A stretch of 64,000 nucleotides of DNA from Magnetovibrio sp. (lineage in GTDB: Bacteria; Pseudomonadota; Alphaproteobacteria; Rhodospirillales; Magnetovibrionaceae). The stretch covers positions 235,887 to 299,886 of the forward strand of contig NZ_DATCTF010000015.1 of NCBI RefSeq assembly GCF_036568125.1, read 5' to 3'. Position 1 is the first letter of the stretch; each line of letters begins with the position of its first letter. A program made the translations under genes and the position numbers. The notes under the pieces were generated by a model. It saw only the letters and a program-made list of their open reading frames with translations, was not told where the DNA came from and ran no database searches. Below, in pieces: positions 8,721-18,779 of this stretch.

Positions 8721-9257
8721 TCAGACAGGCGTAATCATGACGTCGTTCGCACGCATCAGGTCAAACATGTCCGCCAACGCCATATCGTGCTGTCGATAGC
8801 TGATCACCGCCAATATATTTGTAACCCGCGCGCCATCATCGGATAACGGCAACCGCACGACGTTCAAGAACGCGCCGAAGCCGTTGTGGGTGTCGGTGCC
8901 GTAGGCGGAAAACAACGGTATTTTATTTTTTTCAACGCGGAGAAATTCATCTTTGATGGATCGCGACAACGTCGAAACAGGCACATCGTCAGGCGTTTTG
9001 CCCGTCAATTCGACGTTGTGTACCGAGCGTAGCCCCGAACCGTAAAAGCGATATCGGAAATTGGGGCCTTTATCGTCCTCGAAGCAGTCAACCACCACTG
9101 TCGTCGGAACAAGTTGCAAGGGCAGTTGCAGCATATCGACCTCGCGCCATTTCGGCGCAATCCGGTCCCCTTTCAATCCCCGCCAATAATCAACCGCTTG
9201 GCGCAGATCCGTGGGCAGATCTTCATAGTCTATGGGCACATCGCGAACGTTGACCAT
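8721..9257 (-). CDS. PAS-domain protein (PAS_5 type), stand-alone
   Basis: A 178-residue protein matching the PAS_5 (DUF1491-like) group common in Rhodospirillales: DLRQAVDYWRGLKGDRIAP, then FRYRFYGSGLRSVHNVELTGKT and a C-terminal VVRLPLSDDGARVTNILAVISY. These proteins bind small molecules or partners through one PAS fold and have no output domain of their own. It is convergent with the response regulator (17 bp between stops). The ligand is unknown. Confidence 0.8.
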   Translation of the reverse strand: MVNVRDVPIDYEDLPTDLRQAVDYWRGLKGDRIAPKWREVDMLQLPLQLVPTTVVVDCFEDDKGPNFRYRFYGSGLRSVHNVELTGKTPDDVPVSTLSRSIKDEFLRVEKNKIPLFSAYGTDTHNGFGAFLNVVRLPLSDDGARVTNILAVISYRQHDMALADMFDLMRANDVMITPV

Positions 9258-9349
9258 CTGCGCTCTCCTGTCTTCGCCTCAGTGTCAGATCCACTGGCTT
9301 CAACAAACCTACACGCGCTCCATGTACGATTCATGACATGCCAATTCGG

Positions 9350-9628
9350 CTATTGCTCAGGAAAATCAGCCGTGCCCATGGCGGCCACCAATGCCAGCAG
9401 CTCTGCCAGTTGCGCGGACGAAATGGAATCGACCTTGTGGTAACCGTTCAAGCGTTCTTCATAAAACGCCTTGGTCCGTTTGACGGCATGATCGAACGAC
9501 CAATCGCCGCGATCTTGTCGCGCGGTCCGGCATGCGATCAGTTGGCGATGGTCGCTGATCACCTCGGCGCGAAATTCTTCGAACCACGATTTGGGCCGGT
9601 CATTCGGCAGGGATCGGTAAAAGCTCAT
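9350..9628 (-). CDS. Hypothetical protein downstream of nnrS
   Basis: The 92-residue soluble protein (helical, with WFEEFRAEVISDHRQ near the start and SSAQLAELLALVAAMG near the end) belongs to no family I recognise. It follows the nnrS gene by 28 bp on the same strand and is likely cotranscribed with it, which hints at a role in nitric-oxide or haem/copper handling. That is inference from position only. Confidence 0.6.
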   Translation of the reverse strand: MSFYRSLPNDRPKSWFEEFRAEVISDHRQLIACRTARQDRGDWSFDHAVKRTKAFYEERLNGYHKVDSISSAQLAELLALVAAMGTADFPEQ

Positions 9629-9656
9629 CTGTTCGAAACACCCTTCACCCCGCCCC

Positions 9657-10892
9657 TCATCCGGGACGGCCGTCGATACGCGGACGCATCAGGATCGGCG
9701 CATAGATGACGACAAACGCAGCAAACGCCACCGTCCACGCCACCCCGGACACCATCACCAACTCCACCGCATATTCCGGCCACACGGCTGCCGCCAAGCG
9801 TGTCACCGTTGCGACCGAGATCAGCACATAGGCCGCCACGATCATCGGCGCGGCCTTGATCACCCGGCCCGTATGGCCCAGAGAGGCACGCGTCATCACG
9901 CCCATGGTGAACGTGCCCACGGCGCCGATGGTCAGGGCGTGCAGGGCGTCAGGTGCCGCCAACAGGTCGAACCCGCTCAGCCCGCGCAACGCCAAGCCCA
10001 CGATCAACCACACATAACCCAGATGCAGCACCCACAAAATCGGATTGGACAACGTGCGCCAGCCCTGCCACCCCGACAGGCGCGCCGCGTGCAGCGCCGC
10101 CACGAACAAGGTCACCCCGCCCGCCACCGGATGGTCCGGCGCCAATTGATTGATCACCAGCATACCCCACGTCGCATTCATCACCAGACGATCCAGTTGC
10201 GCGTTCTGACGCACTTTGATGTTGGGATCGCCGTGGCCCAAAAAGCTCGAGGTGAAACTCGGCGTCACCCGTCCCCCCATCACCGCAATCAGCACGATGA
10301 TGGCGTCGAGCCCAAGGGTCAGTCCATGTGCGCCCCAGTCCACGCCCAACCCATCGAAACCGACAATGCCAAGGTGCGTCATCGCGTTGGCGGCGATCAA
10401 CGCCACCAAGATCGGCACGAATACGAACTGGCGTCGATGTTGAGGGTCGAGCAAGGGCCGCAACACCAACGCCGTGAAACCGACCAAGAACAACATGTCG
10501 GCAACGATCACCAAGCTGTAGGGAAGATAGCCCTGGGCCCAAAACGCCACTCGACCAAGCAGCCATAAGGCGCTCAATGCGATCAAAATGTTGCCCTTGC
10601 GCGCCTTGACCTTGGTCCAGTTCGGCACCACGGTGAGAAAGAAACCCGCGATTGCCGCGGCGGTATAGCCAAACAGCATTTCGTGGCCGTGCCACAAATA
10701 AGGCGCCGCCAACAAATTCAAGTCGATATGGGCGCTATAAAGCCCGACCCATAGGGGCACGCTGACGACGCCAAACAGCCCCGCCAACAAAAAGAACGGG
10801 CGAAAGCCGTAATTGAACAGCGCAAAACTGGGTTGGATTTCAGGTTGTTCGGCAAACGGGTCTTCGATGCGTATGGTCGGGGTCGCGGACAT
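9657..10892 (-). CDS. nnrS: NnrS family haem/copper membrane protein (nitric oxide tolerance)
   Basis: The 411-residue product begins at the ATG 10892 (an ORF extending to 10952 would add 20 residues without a clear ribosome site). It shows NnrS marks: FALFNYGFRPFFLLAGLFG at the N-terminus, YLWHGHEMLFGYTAAAIAGFFLT (conserved histidines) and HALTIGAVGTFTMGVMTRASLGHTGR, with about 12 membrane helices. NnrS proteins bind haem and copper and protect against nitrosative stress, often in denitrifiers. No FNR/NNR box is seen upstream. Confidence 0.93.
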   Translation of the reverse strand: MSATPTIRIEDPFAEQPEIQPSFALFNYGFRPFFLLAGLFGVVSVPLWVGLYSAHIDLNLLAAPYLWHGHEMLFGYTAAAIAGFFLTVVPNWTKVKARKGNILIALSALWLLGRVAFWAQGYLPYSLVIVADMLFLVGFTALVLRPLLDPQHRRQFVFVPILVALIAANAMTHLGIVGFDGLGVDWGAHGLTLGLDAIIVLIAVMGGRVTPSFTSSFLGHGDPNIKVRQNAQLDRLVMNATWGMLVINQLAPDHPVAGGVTLFVAALHAARLSGWQGWRTLSNPILWVLHLGYVWLIVGLALRGLSGFDLLAAPDALHALTIGAVGTFTMGVMTRASLGHTGRVIKAAPMIVAAYVLISVATVTRLAAAVWPEYAVELVMVSGVAWTVAFAAFVVIYAPILMRPRIDGRPG

Positions 10893-11057
10893 CAGAGGAA
10901 CACTCCACAATGAAACGTGCCGCATTGTGGCACACTGGCGCACGCCAATCACCCACCAACATGTAAGGTTATTTCCGCTTTGTGACTCTCGTCACTGCGA
11001 CAAAGTGCGCATGCCGGTTATATCCTTGGGGAACGATGAACGTATTGGAAAAATCCT

Positions 11058-12212
11058 ATGTTTAAGAGCTTCAAACCAACCTTTGCCGCGCTTTCAGCCG
11101 TTCTCATGCTCGGCGCGTGCGCCGATGCCGGCACGCCCAAGCCTACGACATCGACGACACCGGAGGAAATCGCCGCGTTCGGTGAAGCCATCGATCACTA
11201 CAGAACCCTACTGGCCCAAAACCCCGATGAAATCGAGGCGGTCTTGGGGTTGGCGCGCAATCTGCGCTGGGCCGGACGTATCGACGAAGCCGCCGAGGTG
11301 TTAACCGCAGCCGTTCCCATGCTCGCCTCACAGCCCCGGTTCCTCGCCGAATTGGGTAAGGTGCGCTTGATCCAAGGCGACAGCGCCACCGGTGTTCAGC
11401 TGTTGCAGCGCGCCACCGTCAACGGCACCGACGACTGGCGCTTGTATTCGGCGCTCGGCATCGGCAACGACTATTTACAGCGCTACACCGAAGCTCAAGC
11501 GGCTTACAAAAAGGCCCTCGAAATGTGTCCCGACGATTCCGCCGTGATGAACAATCTCGGCGTTTCCCAAGGTTTGTCCGGGCATGTCGATCAAGCCATT
11601 TTCACATTCCAAGAGGCGCTCAGCCATGGCCGCCATACCGACAAAATCACGCGCAATCTCAAACTGTTTCAAAACGCCCGCGACTTGTGCGACAGCTGCT
11701 CGAGCGATTATCTCAGGCAGAGTGGCGGCATGATCCTGGCCGCGGGACTGATGGGGACTGACCGCGAAGGCCCCTGTGCCCCCGCCCCGCAATACACCGA
11801 AGCCGTAGCCCCTGTGATGGTGGAAAAGCTGGCGCCCGAGGCCCCCGCCCCGTCCATCAACATCAAGGTGTTTTTCGAATTCGACAGCGCCATCCTCAAG
11901 CCGGAAGCCATGGACGTGCTGGATAATCTGGGTGAAGCGCTGACCTATGGCGAATTAAACAACTATCGCTTCCAAATCGCCGGGCACACCGATGCGGTCG
12001 GCAGCGAAGGGTATAATCAGAAACTGTCCCAGCACCGCGCCAAGTCGGTTTTGGATTATCTGGTCACCACCTTCGGCATCGATCCCGCACGCGTGGACCC
12101 GGTTGGATACGGCGAAAGCCAACTGCTCGATCCCGAAAACCCCGAAGGCGATATCAATCGACGCGTTCAGGTCACGCGCCTTGAACGCATGGCGGAAACT
12201 CAAAAACCTTGA
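11058..12212 (+). CDS. OmpA-family lipoprotein with TPR repeats
   Basis: The 384-residue protein opens with a lipoprotein signal (LSAVLMLGAC, Cys21). Residues ~45-215 carry TPR-like helices (IDHYRTLLAQNPDEIEAVLGLARNLRWAGR and following), and residues ~265-375 form an OmpA C-terminal domain (FFEFDSAILKPEA, GHTDAVGSEGYNQKLSQHRA, GYGESQLL, NRRVQV) that binds peptidoglycan non-covalently. The combination suggests an outer-membrane anchored scaffold that ties a protein complex to the wall. Similar TPR-OmpA lipoproteins occur with Tad pilus genes, but none are present here. Confidence 0.85.
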   Translation: MFKSFKPTFAALSAVLMLGACADAGTPKPTTSTTPEEIAAFGEAIDHYRTLLAQNPDEIEAVLGLARNLRWAGRIDEAAEVLTAAVPMLASQPRFLAELGKVRLIQGDSATGVQLLQRATVNGTDDWRLYSALGIGNDYLQRYTEAQAAYKKALEMCPDDSAVMNNLGVSQGLSGHVDQAIFTFQEALSHGRHTDKITRNLKLFQNARDLCDSCSSDYLRQSGGMILAAGLMGTDREGPCAPAPQYTEAVAPVMVEKLAPEAPAPSINIKVFFEFDSAILKPEAMDVLDNLGEALTYGELNNYRFQIAGHTDAVGSEGYNQKLSQHRAKSVLDYLVTTFGIDPARVDPVGYGESQLLDPENPEGDINRRVQVTRLERMAETQKP

Positions 12213-12372
12213 ACACCATGGGGCCAAGCTGAACGCAACCTGAACAAGGGCTTCAGCTTTGTTTCAGGTCCAGCCTCTCATACTGAGGCTCAGACAGTCT
12301 GATCTATTTACAGAAGATCGTCAGTTCTGGGCCTCTTCCCCCCCTTTTCCCGCGGGTCTGGTTTTGACGACT

Positions 12373-12411
12373 GATGGCGCTGCCCTCAACAGGGGCAGCG
12401 CCATCTATTTT
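12373..12411 (+). terminator. Rho-independent terminator after the OmpA lipoprotein gene
   Basis: A perfect 13-bp stem, GATGGCGCTGCCC (12373-12385) with GGGCAGCGCCATC (12393-12405), has a 7-nt loop and is followed by TATTTT. It lies between convergent genes and best serves the plus-strand gene. Confidence 0.85.
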
Positions 12412-12418
12412 CGGCCTC

Positions 12419-13378
12419 TTATCGATTGGCTTTTTCGTCCACTCCATAGGCCCGCTTAACGATGTAAAGCGGGCGGCCTTTGGTCTCGCGGAAAATCCGG
12501 CCGATGTATTCGCCCAACACCCCAACCGATATCAACTGTACCCCACCGAAGAACAAGATCGCCACCATCAGCGAAGCATAGCCTGGCACGTCGATGCCAT
12601 ACACCCACACCCGCACGACCAAAAACAAGGCGTACGAAAGCGCTATCAGGGCCGTGGCGATGCCGATCCAGGTCCACAAACGCAGCGGTACGGTGCTGAA
12701 CGAAAACAACCCGTCCAACGCGAACCGAAACAGTTTGAAATACGGCCATTGGCTTTCGCCCGCCTGGCGTTCGGGACGGTCATAGGGCACGCCGATCTGT
12801 TTGAAACCGACCCAGGCAAAGATCCCCTTCATGAAACGCGAATGTTCCGGCAGAGTTGTCAACGCCTCGACCACTGCGCGGTCCATAAGCCGGAAATCTC
12901 CCGCATCGGGCGGCAGCTTGGTATCGCTCAGTTTGTTGAACAGGGCATAGAACGCCTTGGCCGTGGTGCGCTTGAGCCAACTGTCATGATCGCGGGAGCG
13001 GCGCGCGCCATAAACTACCTCATAGCCGTCTTGCCACTTGGCGATCAAATCAGGAATCAATTCGGGTGGATCTTGCAGGTCTGCGTCCATGACCACCACT
13101 GCGCTGCCGCAAGCGTGATCGATACCCGCCGTCAGCGCGGCCTCTTTGCCGAAGCCTCGTGACAGTTCGAGAATACGTACGGATGGAAATTGCTGTTGTT
13201 GCGCAAGCAACCGCGCTTGGGTGTCGTCGTCGCTGCCGTCGTTGACGCAGACGATTTCGTACGCTTTGCCCGTGGCGTTCAAGACCGCTATCAATCGGGC
13301 GAACAACGCACCCACCATGGGCCCTTCGTTGCGCATGGGGATAACGACAGATAGTTCGACGGTCTTATTCGTGCTCAT
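12419..13378 (-). CDS. Family 2 glycosyltransferase with two C-terminal membrane helices
   Basis: The 319-residue protein has a GT-A domain: SVVIPMRNEG at residue ~10, VNDGSDDDT, then VVMDADLQDPPE with the metal-binding Asp cluster. Two membrane helices follow at ~235-258 and ~270-295. This is the DPM1/ArnC/GtrB layout: such enzymes move a sugar from a nucleotide donor to undecaprenyl (polyprenyl) phosphate at the inner membrane for envelope glycan modification. The sugar is not predictable. It stands alone, upstream of nothing obviously linked to lipopolysaccharide. Confidence 0.9.
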   Translation of the reverse strand: MSTNKTVELSVVIPMRNEGPMVGALFARLIAVLNATGKAYEIVCVNDGSDDDTQARLLAQQQQFPSVRILELSRGFGKEAALTAGIDHACGSAVVVMDADLQDPPELIPDLIAKWQDGYEVVYGARRSRDHDSWLKRTTAKAFYALFNKLSDTKLPPDAGDFRLMDRAVVEALTTLPEHSRFMKGIFAWVGFKQIGVPYDRPERQAGESQWPYFKLFRFALDGLFSFSTVPLRLWTWIGIATALIALSYALFLVVRVWVYGIDVPGYASLMVAILFFGGVQLISVGVLGEYIGRIFRETKGRPLYIVKRAYGVDEKANR

Positions 13379-13452
13379 GACGCTAAGCTAGCGCGCTTTG
13401 CGCCGCCGCGTCCAGACACGCTGAAAGTGGCGGCGCAATCAGAGCGGTCGGC

Positions 13453-13839
13453 TTAGTCGTCGCCGTTCAGTTCGGCCTGAGCCTGGGCTTCGGCGATCTT
13501 CTTGCGTACGTCGTCCATGTCCAGCGCTTTGAGCTGTTTGATCAGTTCTTCCAACGCTTCTTGCGGCAACGCGCCGGGTTGAGCGAACACCAAGACTTGC
13601 TCACGAAAGGCCGCAACCGTCGGAATGGACTGAATGCCAAATTGCGCGGCGACAACTTGCTCGGCTTCGGTGTCACACTTGGCAAAGGTGACGTCGGCAT
13701 GCTTTTCGGAAGTCGCCTCGAAGATCGGCCCAAACATTTTGCACGGTCCGCACCATTCAGCCCAAAAATCGATCAACACAATGTCATTGTTCTCGATGGT
13801 GCTTTCGAGATTATCGGCGGTCAACGCAATGGTGGCCAT
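13453..13839 (-). CDS. Thioredoxin
   Basis: The 128-residue protein has the thioredoxin active site FWAEWCGPCKMFGP and cis-Pro loop IQSIPTVAAF, followed by an acidic C-terminal extension (~20 residues, DMDDVRKKIAEAQAQAELNGDD) longer than in E. coli TrxA. The start at 13839 is preferred to 13845 because AAGGAA is well spaced from it. It reduces protein disulfides in the cytosol. Confidence 0.93.
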   Translation of the reverse strand: MATIALTADNLESTIENNDIVLIDFWAEWCGPCKMFGPIFEATSEKHADVTFAKCDTEAEQVVAAQFGIQSIPTVAAFREQVLVFAQPGALPQEALEELIKQLKALDMDDVRKKIAEAQAQAELNGDD

Positions 13840-13992
13840 ATCCATTTCCTTACAATATCACGAGGCCTTGCCAGCACGGCCTAATGCGCACGCCGGCTCC
13901 GCCCTTAATTAAGATTTTCCGAATATAATGCCCTGTGGGCACAATTACCACCCCCCAGGGTACTCTGAGACCGCTAATCAGTCATTGCGGAC

Positions 13993-16302
13993 CTAATGCG
14001 ATTTTTTGGACTCGTGAGCTGCGCCGATGGCGCTTTCATAGGCCATGCGCCCCGGCGGGAAATGGGCGCTGACTTCAGATCCCTTTCCAACCTCGCTTTC
14101 GATCACCAGCTTGCCGCCGTGCAGCTCGATGAAGGTTCGCGACAGGTGCAAGCCCAGGCCTGTGCCTTCATATTGACGCGCCAAGGAACTGTCGACCTGT
14201 CCGAAGGGGCTGAGCACCTTGGGGATGTCCTCTTTGGCGATCCCGATGCCGGTATCTTTAACGGCCAAAATCATCCCGCCACGCCCATCCAGGCGCGCTG
14301 AGACCGTTACATGGCCGCCACGAGGCGTAAACTTGACGGAATTGGACAACAGGTTGATCAACACTTGCTTAATGCGCCGTTCATCACCGAACAAATTCGG
14401 CAAATTCTCATCAATGTTGCAATCGATCCGAATGCTGTTTTGTTTTGCACGTTCATTGACCAGACGTAGACACGCTTCGGCGACGGACTTAATGCTGACT
14501 TCCTCTTCATGCATTTCGAATTTCCCCGCCTCAATGGCGGATACGTCGAGGATGTCATTGATCAGGCTCAATAGGTGCTCACCGGACGTTTTGATATGTT
14601 CCGCATAATCCAGATAGGTGACCGCGCCGATTTTACCGAACATCTCGTGCTTGATGATGTCGGAAAAACCAATAATGGCATTTAACGGCGTGCGCAGTTC
14701 ATGGGACATATTGGCCAGAAATTCCGATTTCGCACGGCTGGCCATTTCTGCACTTTCCTTAGCCACGACCAAGTCACGTGTACGTTCGCGTACGCGCACC
14801 TCCAGCACGTCATGAGCCGCCTTCAGGGTTTCCTCTTCCCGTTTGCGTGTGGTGATGTCTTGGGCCACCAACATCAATCGATCTTCGCCATCGAAAGCGA
14901 TCACTTCGCCATTGATCAGGAAATCGCGAATTTCACCTGATCTAGTCCTAAACTTGACTTCAAAGGCATTGACGCGACCATGTTCGGATATTTCCGCAAC
15001 CACCCGTGCCCGGTCCTGAATGTCCGCCCACACGCCTAACTCTATGGCAGTCTTGCCAATGACTTCCTCACGTTTGTAACCCAGCGTCTCAAGCCACATT
15101 TCGTTCACATCGTGGTGAATGCCGGTATTGATACCGGAAATGGCCACCAATGCCGGGCTGGCGCGAAACGCCAAGGAGAACTGCTGCTCGGATCGTGCGC
15201 GGTCTTGCTCGGACAATATCCAGTCGGTGACGTTGTTTCCGGTACCTCTATAGCCCTTAAAAATGCCATCCGCATCAAATACAGGCACGCCGTTGACGCG
15301 AATGTAGGTGAGTTTCGGCGCCCCATCCAAGGCATAGATAAAATCACGAAATGGTCGCCGTGCTTGTAAATCGGCGAGATGGGCATCCCATTTCGCCTGG
15401 TCGGTCTCCAGCCCCTTGTTCAAGATGCTGTCACGGGTTTTGCCGATGAGGTTTTCGATCTTCACCCCAAGTATTTCTTCGACGCGATTGCTGTAATAGG
15501 TGAATTTGTGATTCTCGTCGGTTTCCCACAACCACTCAGAGGCCGCGTCCAAAAAGCTCTGTAGACGTTCTTCACTGTCCCGCAACGCCGCTTCGACTTG
15601 GCGGCGCTCTTCGATCTCCATCTGTTTTTCGGCATATTGCTTTTTCAAAATGCGGTCGGCCCGCAGCACAACAGCGTACAGCACTAAAAACAGAACTCCG
15701 AACAACACGCCCAACAACATCACCAGTTCCATGGTCACGGCACGGATACGTGTGACGGTCGAAGTCACGTCTGAATACACTTCCAATACGCCTATGACAT
15801 GTCCGTCTTCGCGGATCGGGACATAACTGGCGACCAGGTCGCGATCTTCGATCAGTCCTTCGAAAGCATTGAACTGGGAACGGAACACCAGGTCGCTGGC
15901 AACGTCGCCACCCAGCGCGCGTTGAAATCCGGAATTGGCGGCCTTGTCATCCCCCAATTGAGAAAGATCGGAGGAATAAACGGTCAAACCGTTGAGCGGA
16001 TAGAGTTTGATTTTCAGAACGTCCAGTCCGCTTGTCGCCTTATGGAAATAAGCGTCAATATTTTCATATTGAGGACTGGCGGCCAGCTGGTTAGGCGGCA
16101 CGGTTTGCGCATGATCGAGAAAACGCTCGAGGTCCGCGCCCAGCGTGTTGGCGAGTGAGCGCGCCAGCGATGTGTTGCTGAGTTCCGTCTCCACAACCAT
16201 TTCGGCCATCATTTTGCCGTGCAAGACGTAAATCAAGATGGCGCTGCAACACACGATGACCACGGCGCTGGCGAGCGAAAAATTACGGACCAAACGATAC
16301 AT
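13993..16302 (-). CDS. Membrane sensor histidine kinase with two PAS domains
   Basis: In order along 769 residues: a membrane helix (~7-30), a ~150-residue periplasmic part, a second helix (~185-210, [20 protein letters not shown]), PAS 1 (~240-355), PAS 2 with a PAC tail (~365-490), a coiled linker, HisKA with phospho-acceptor His534 ([12 protein letters not shown]) and an HATPase domain with N-box ([11 protein letters not shown]), DTGIGI and GTGLGL. There is no receiver domain and no neighbouring regulator, so it is an orphan kinase. The signal is unknown; PAS domains often sense redox, oxygen or ligands. Confidence 0.92.
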   Translation of the reverse strand: MYRLVRNFSLASAVVIVCCSAILIYVLHGKMMAEMVVETELSNTSLARSLANTLGADLERFLDHAQTVPPNQLAASPQYENIDAYFHKATSGLDVLKIKLYPLNGLTVYSSDLSQLGDDKAANSGFQRALGGDVASDLVFRSQFNAFEGLIEDRDLVASYVPIREDGHVIGVLEVYSDVTSTVTRIRAVTMELVMLLGVLFGVLFLVLYAVVLRADRILKKQYAEKQMEIEERRQVEAALRDSEERLQSFLDAASEWLWETDENHKFTYYSNRVEEILGVKIENLIGKTRDSILNKGLETDQAKWDAHLADLQARRPFRDFIYALDGAPKLTYIRVNGVPVFDADGIFKGYRGTGNNVTDWILSEQDRARSEQQFSLAFRASPALVAISGINTGIHHDVNEMWLETLGYKREEVIGKTAIELGVWADIQDRARVVAEISEHGRVNAFEVKFRTRSGEIRDFLINGEVIAFDGEDRLMLVAQDITTRKREEETLKAAHDVLEVRVRERTRDLVVAKESAEMASRAKSEFLANMSHELRTPLNAIIGFSDIIKHEMFGKIGAVTYLDYAEHIKTSGEHLLSLINDILDVSAIEAGKFEMHEEEVSIKSVAEACLRLVNERAKQNSIRIDCNIDENLPNLFGDERRIKQVLINLLSNSVKFTPRGGHVTVSARLDGRGGMILAVKDTGIGIAKEDIPKVLSPFGQVDSSLARQYEGTGLGLHLSRTFIELHGGKLVIESEVGKGSEVSAHFPPGRMAYESAIGAAHESKKSH

Positions 16303-16508
16303 GACGTAAGCGCTATAGCCGGATCACACCGGCCCTCCGTTGAAACCGCAGACGCACCGCGCAAATTGGTTATCCAATTCATGCTGGCCGAGGATCACGT
16401 TGCCGCAAACATTCCCGAAACGCCACGTGGCGTAACGTTTTTAGAACCGTTTGAGAAGTACGACAAAGCTTGTAAACAATAGCACAGCGGCCCCGACACG
16501 CAACGACC

Positions 16509-16784
16509 TTACCGCTGATTCGGGTCCGGTTTTTCTATGCTGCGCTTTCTCCGCAGTTCACGCGGCAACGGGCCGCCGGGCACCGCCAACGTGTACTCGC
16601 CGTGCTGGTCCATAAACTGGGTGAGAAACACCACCGGATCGACGCATTCCATGCAGCCTTTCCATTCATCCCACCAGTTGCGGTCAGTCTTGGAACGCAC
16701 GGTGAGCACCAACGCGTCGCCGCCACATTTGGGACAGGGGCCCGGTTGAGTGTAAGCCCCTTGAGGAATGTCGAATTCAGCCAT
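16509..16784 (-). CDS. Small zinc-ribbon protein, unknown function
   Basis: A 91-residue protein with two CxxC pairs, CPKC (~17-20) and CMEC (~44-47), spaced as in a zinc ribbon. It also has aromatic NWWDEWKGCMEC and a basic tail RELRRKR. No catalytic motif is seen. It may bind nucleic acid or a protein partner; the family is not recognised. Confidence 0.6.
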   Translation of the reverse strand: MAEFDIPQGAYTQPGPCPKCGGDALVLTVRSKTDRNWWDEWKGCMECVDPVVFLTQFMDQHGEYTLAVPGGPLPRELRRKRSIEKPDPNQR

Positions 16785-16835
16785 TTTCCATCCTTATTCG
16801 TATGCGTTGGAATATGGGATCAGAATCAAATAATG

Positions 16836-16870
16836 CAAAAAGAAACCCCGCTCACCACGGAGCGGGGTTT
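16836..16870 (-). terminator. Rho-independent terminator of the Gly/Tyr-rich protein gene
   Basis: Read on the minus strand: AAACCCCGCT, 8-nt loop, AGCGGGGTTT, then CTTTTTG. It lies 23 bp past the stop of the gene at 16894. Confidence 0.88.
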
Positions 16871-16893
16871 GCAAAGATCGTGGCTCAGACAAC

Positions 16894-17262
16894 CTATTGA
16901 GCGGCTTTTTTTGCGGGTGCCGGCGTCGTCGCAGCCGGGGATTGTGGCTGCGCAACGTACGGATACGCATACGGCGCGTAACCGTAGCCATAACCGTAAG
17001 CCGGATAGCCGTAACCGTAGCCGCCGTAAGGATACCCATACCCACCATAAGGATAGTAACCACCATAGGGATAGTAGCCACCGTAAGGATAGCCATAACC
17101 ACCCCACGGACCACCGCCCCACGGGCCGCCACCCCACGGGCCATCGTCCCAGTTGTTGCCCCAGTTCCATGGCCAAGACCATGCCTGGGCGTCGCTGGGA
17201 ACCGCGAACAGAGCAAAAGCGGCGATAAGTGTTGAAGCGAGAAATACAGATAGTTTCTTCAT
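16894..17262 (-). CDS. Secreted Gly/Tyr/Pro repeat protein, sulfur-globule-protein-like
   Basis: The start at 17262 gives MKKL plus a signal peptide ending in SDAQA; an in-frame extension to 17355 is unlikely. The mature ~98 residues begin WSWPWNWGNN and continue as WGGGPWGGGP and then repeats of PYGGY / YPYGGYGYPY, ending in an Ala/Pro/Lys tail. Such low-complexity, aromatic, glycine-rich secreted proteins resemble sulfur-globule envelope proteins (Sgp) of purple sulfur bacteria, which coat periplasmic sulfur deposits, but simple composition can produce a false match. No sulfur-oxidation genes are in the window. A clear terminator follows, so it is a single-gene unit. Confidence 0.75.
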   Translation of the reverse strand: MKKLSVFLASTLIAAFALFAVPSDAQAWSWPWNWGNNWDDGPWGGGPWGGGPWGGYGYPYGGYYPYGGYYPYGGYGYPYGGYGYGYPAYGYGYGYAPYAYPYVAQPQSPAATTPAPAKKAAQ

Positions 17263-17427
17263 GTTCAAACTCCCTCCCTTGTCGGCATCTCTCCAAGACG
17301 TCCGACAGTCGGTCTCAACGCGGGCGCGGACCATCCACCCCCACAAGTCAAACATTAGAATATATTAATATAAAGCCCCTATTGAGGGCAATATAAAGGT
17401 ATCGCACCCCTAATGCGTTATTCGCAC

Positions 17428-18075
17428 TTACGCACTTGCGTTCGCATAGGCCCGCGTCTCAAGGCCGCCCGCCTCGATGATGAAGTCGATGATCTGGTCC
17501 ACACCGTCACCCTTTTGCACATTGGCGAACACGAACGGACGCTCGCCGCGCATCTTTTTGGCGTCGCGGTCCATAACCTCCAACGACGCCCCGACCAGCG
17601 GCGCCAGCTCGATCTTGTTAATCACCAACAGATCCGATCGGGTGATGCCTGGTCCACCCTTACGGGGGATCTTGTCACCCGCGCACACGTCGATGACATA
17701 GATGGTGATGTCGGCGAGTTCTGGCGAGAATGTGGCGGATAGGTTATCGCCGCCCGATTCAACGAACACCACTTCCAGGCCCGGAAATTTTGTCGCCATG
17801 TCGCGCACGGCGGCCAAGTTCATCGAGGCATCCTCGCGGATGGCGGTGTGTGGACAGCCACCGGTTTCCACCCCCGCGATACGTTCAGCATCCAACGCAC
17901 CCTCGCGGGTCAGGAACTCGGCATCTTCGCGGGTATAGATGTCATTGGTGATAGCGGCGATGTCGTAGGTATCGCGGATTTTTTTACACAATGTTTTGAG
18001 CAACGCCGTCTTGCCCGATCCCACCGGTCCGCCGATACCAACGCGCAAGGGGTTGCTGGGTGATGTTTGGGTCAT
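17428..18075 (-). CDS. ureG: Urease accessory GTPase UreG
   Basis: The 215-residue protein starts with the P-loop [14 protein letters not shown] (~13-26) and has the metal-binding pair in [13 protein letters not shown] (Cys-Pro-His), VFVESGGDN, and NKIEL near the G4 region. UreG uses GTP hydrolysis to hand Ni2+ from UreE to the UreD-UreF-urease complex. Its start overlaps the ureF stop by 4 nt (ATGA type), showing translational coupling. It is the last gene of the 11-kb urt-ure operon. Confidence 0.98.
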   Translation of the reverse strand: MTQTSPSNPLRVGIGGPVGSGKTALLKTLCKKIRDTYDIAAITNDIYTREDAEFLTREGALDAERIAGVETGGCPHTAIREDASMNLAAVRDMATKFPGLEVVFVESGGDNLSATFSPELADITIYVIDVCAGDKIPRKGGPGITRSDLLVINKIELAPLVGASLEVMDRDAKKMRGERPFVFANVQKGDGVDQIIDFIIEAGGLETRAYANASA

Positions 18076-18779
18076 GATCTGAACAACCTCGAATATTGAG
18101 TTTCGTGTTTCATGGACAACCAGTCCACCATGAACGCCGCCGATCCGGTGTCGTCGGGATCGCGTTCCAAAGCGTTGGCTAAGGCGCGTTCGATAATCGG
18201 TTCCATGGCGGCGATGATTTTCTGCCCGTCGCTTTGGCCCAGCGGCACCAGACGGACGATGGCGCTGGCTATGTTGGCGCCGAAGGCATGAAGATACGCG
18301 CCCAGCGCCGCCTGCAAGCCGACGCCGGCGAACGCCGCCGCCGCCGCGACGGAGGTGGCGTAAGACGGCGAGACATCTGCCGCCTTAAGCGCCTTGCAAA
18401 ATTCGCCGAGTCGTTCATCCGCCCATGCGCCCTGCACCGCGTCTAAGAATGCTTGGCCTTGGGCACGCGATTCCAAGCCCAACTCCGCCGTGCCTTTGAG
18501 CGCATCTGCCCACGACGCCATATTGACGAACTTGTCTGCGTTGTTTTCTTCCGCCGCCAGATACGCACCGACGAACAGATCCGCATCGACGCGGCCCGTA
18601 CCGAATTCGACCACGAACGCAATCCAGTCCAGCGCGGTTTCGCGGTTGGTGATACGCCCACTTTCCACGCCGGCTTCCGCGCCGTGGCTGTAGGCGTAAG
18701 CCCCAACGGGAAACGATGGCGATAGCCATGCCAACAGGCGCAACAAACCACTATCCGTGATGGGAATGGGTGTGGCCAT
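18072..18779 (-). CDS. ureF: Urease accessory protein UreF
   Basis: The 235-residue protein begins at ATG 18779 (MATPIPI). A longer in-frame ORF to 19145 is only an antisense-free overlap with ureE and is rejected. It shows [28 protein letters not shown], the UreF N-terminal hallmark, and an all-helical body. UreF bridges UreD and UreG and gates nickel delivery. It overlaps the end of ureE by 29 nt and ureG by 4 nt. Confidence 0.96.
   Translation of the reverse strand: MATPIPITDSGLLRLLAWLSPSFPVGAYAYSHGAEAGVESGRITNRETALDWIAFVVEFGTGRVDADLFVGAYLAAEENNADKFVNMASWADALKGTAELGLESRAQGQAFLDAVQGAWADERLGEFCKALKAADVSPSYATSVAAAAAFAGVGLQAALGAYLHAFGANIASAIVRLVPLGQSDGQKIIAAMEPIIERALANALERDPDDTGSAAFMVDWLSMKHETQYSRLFRS

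Noticed and set aside
12213..12300. Imperfect hairpins CCTGAACAA/TTGTTTCAGG and GCCTC/GAGGC after the OmpA gene
   Set aside because: No T-run follows; the perfect stem at 12373 is the better terminator.
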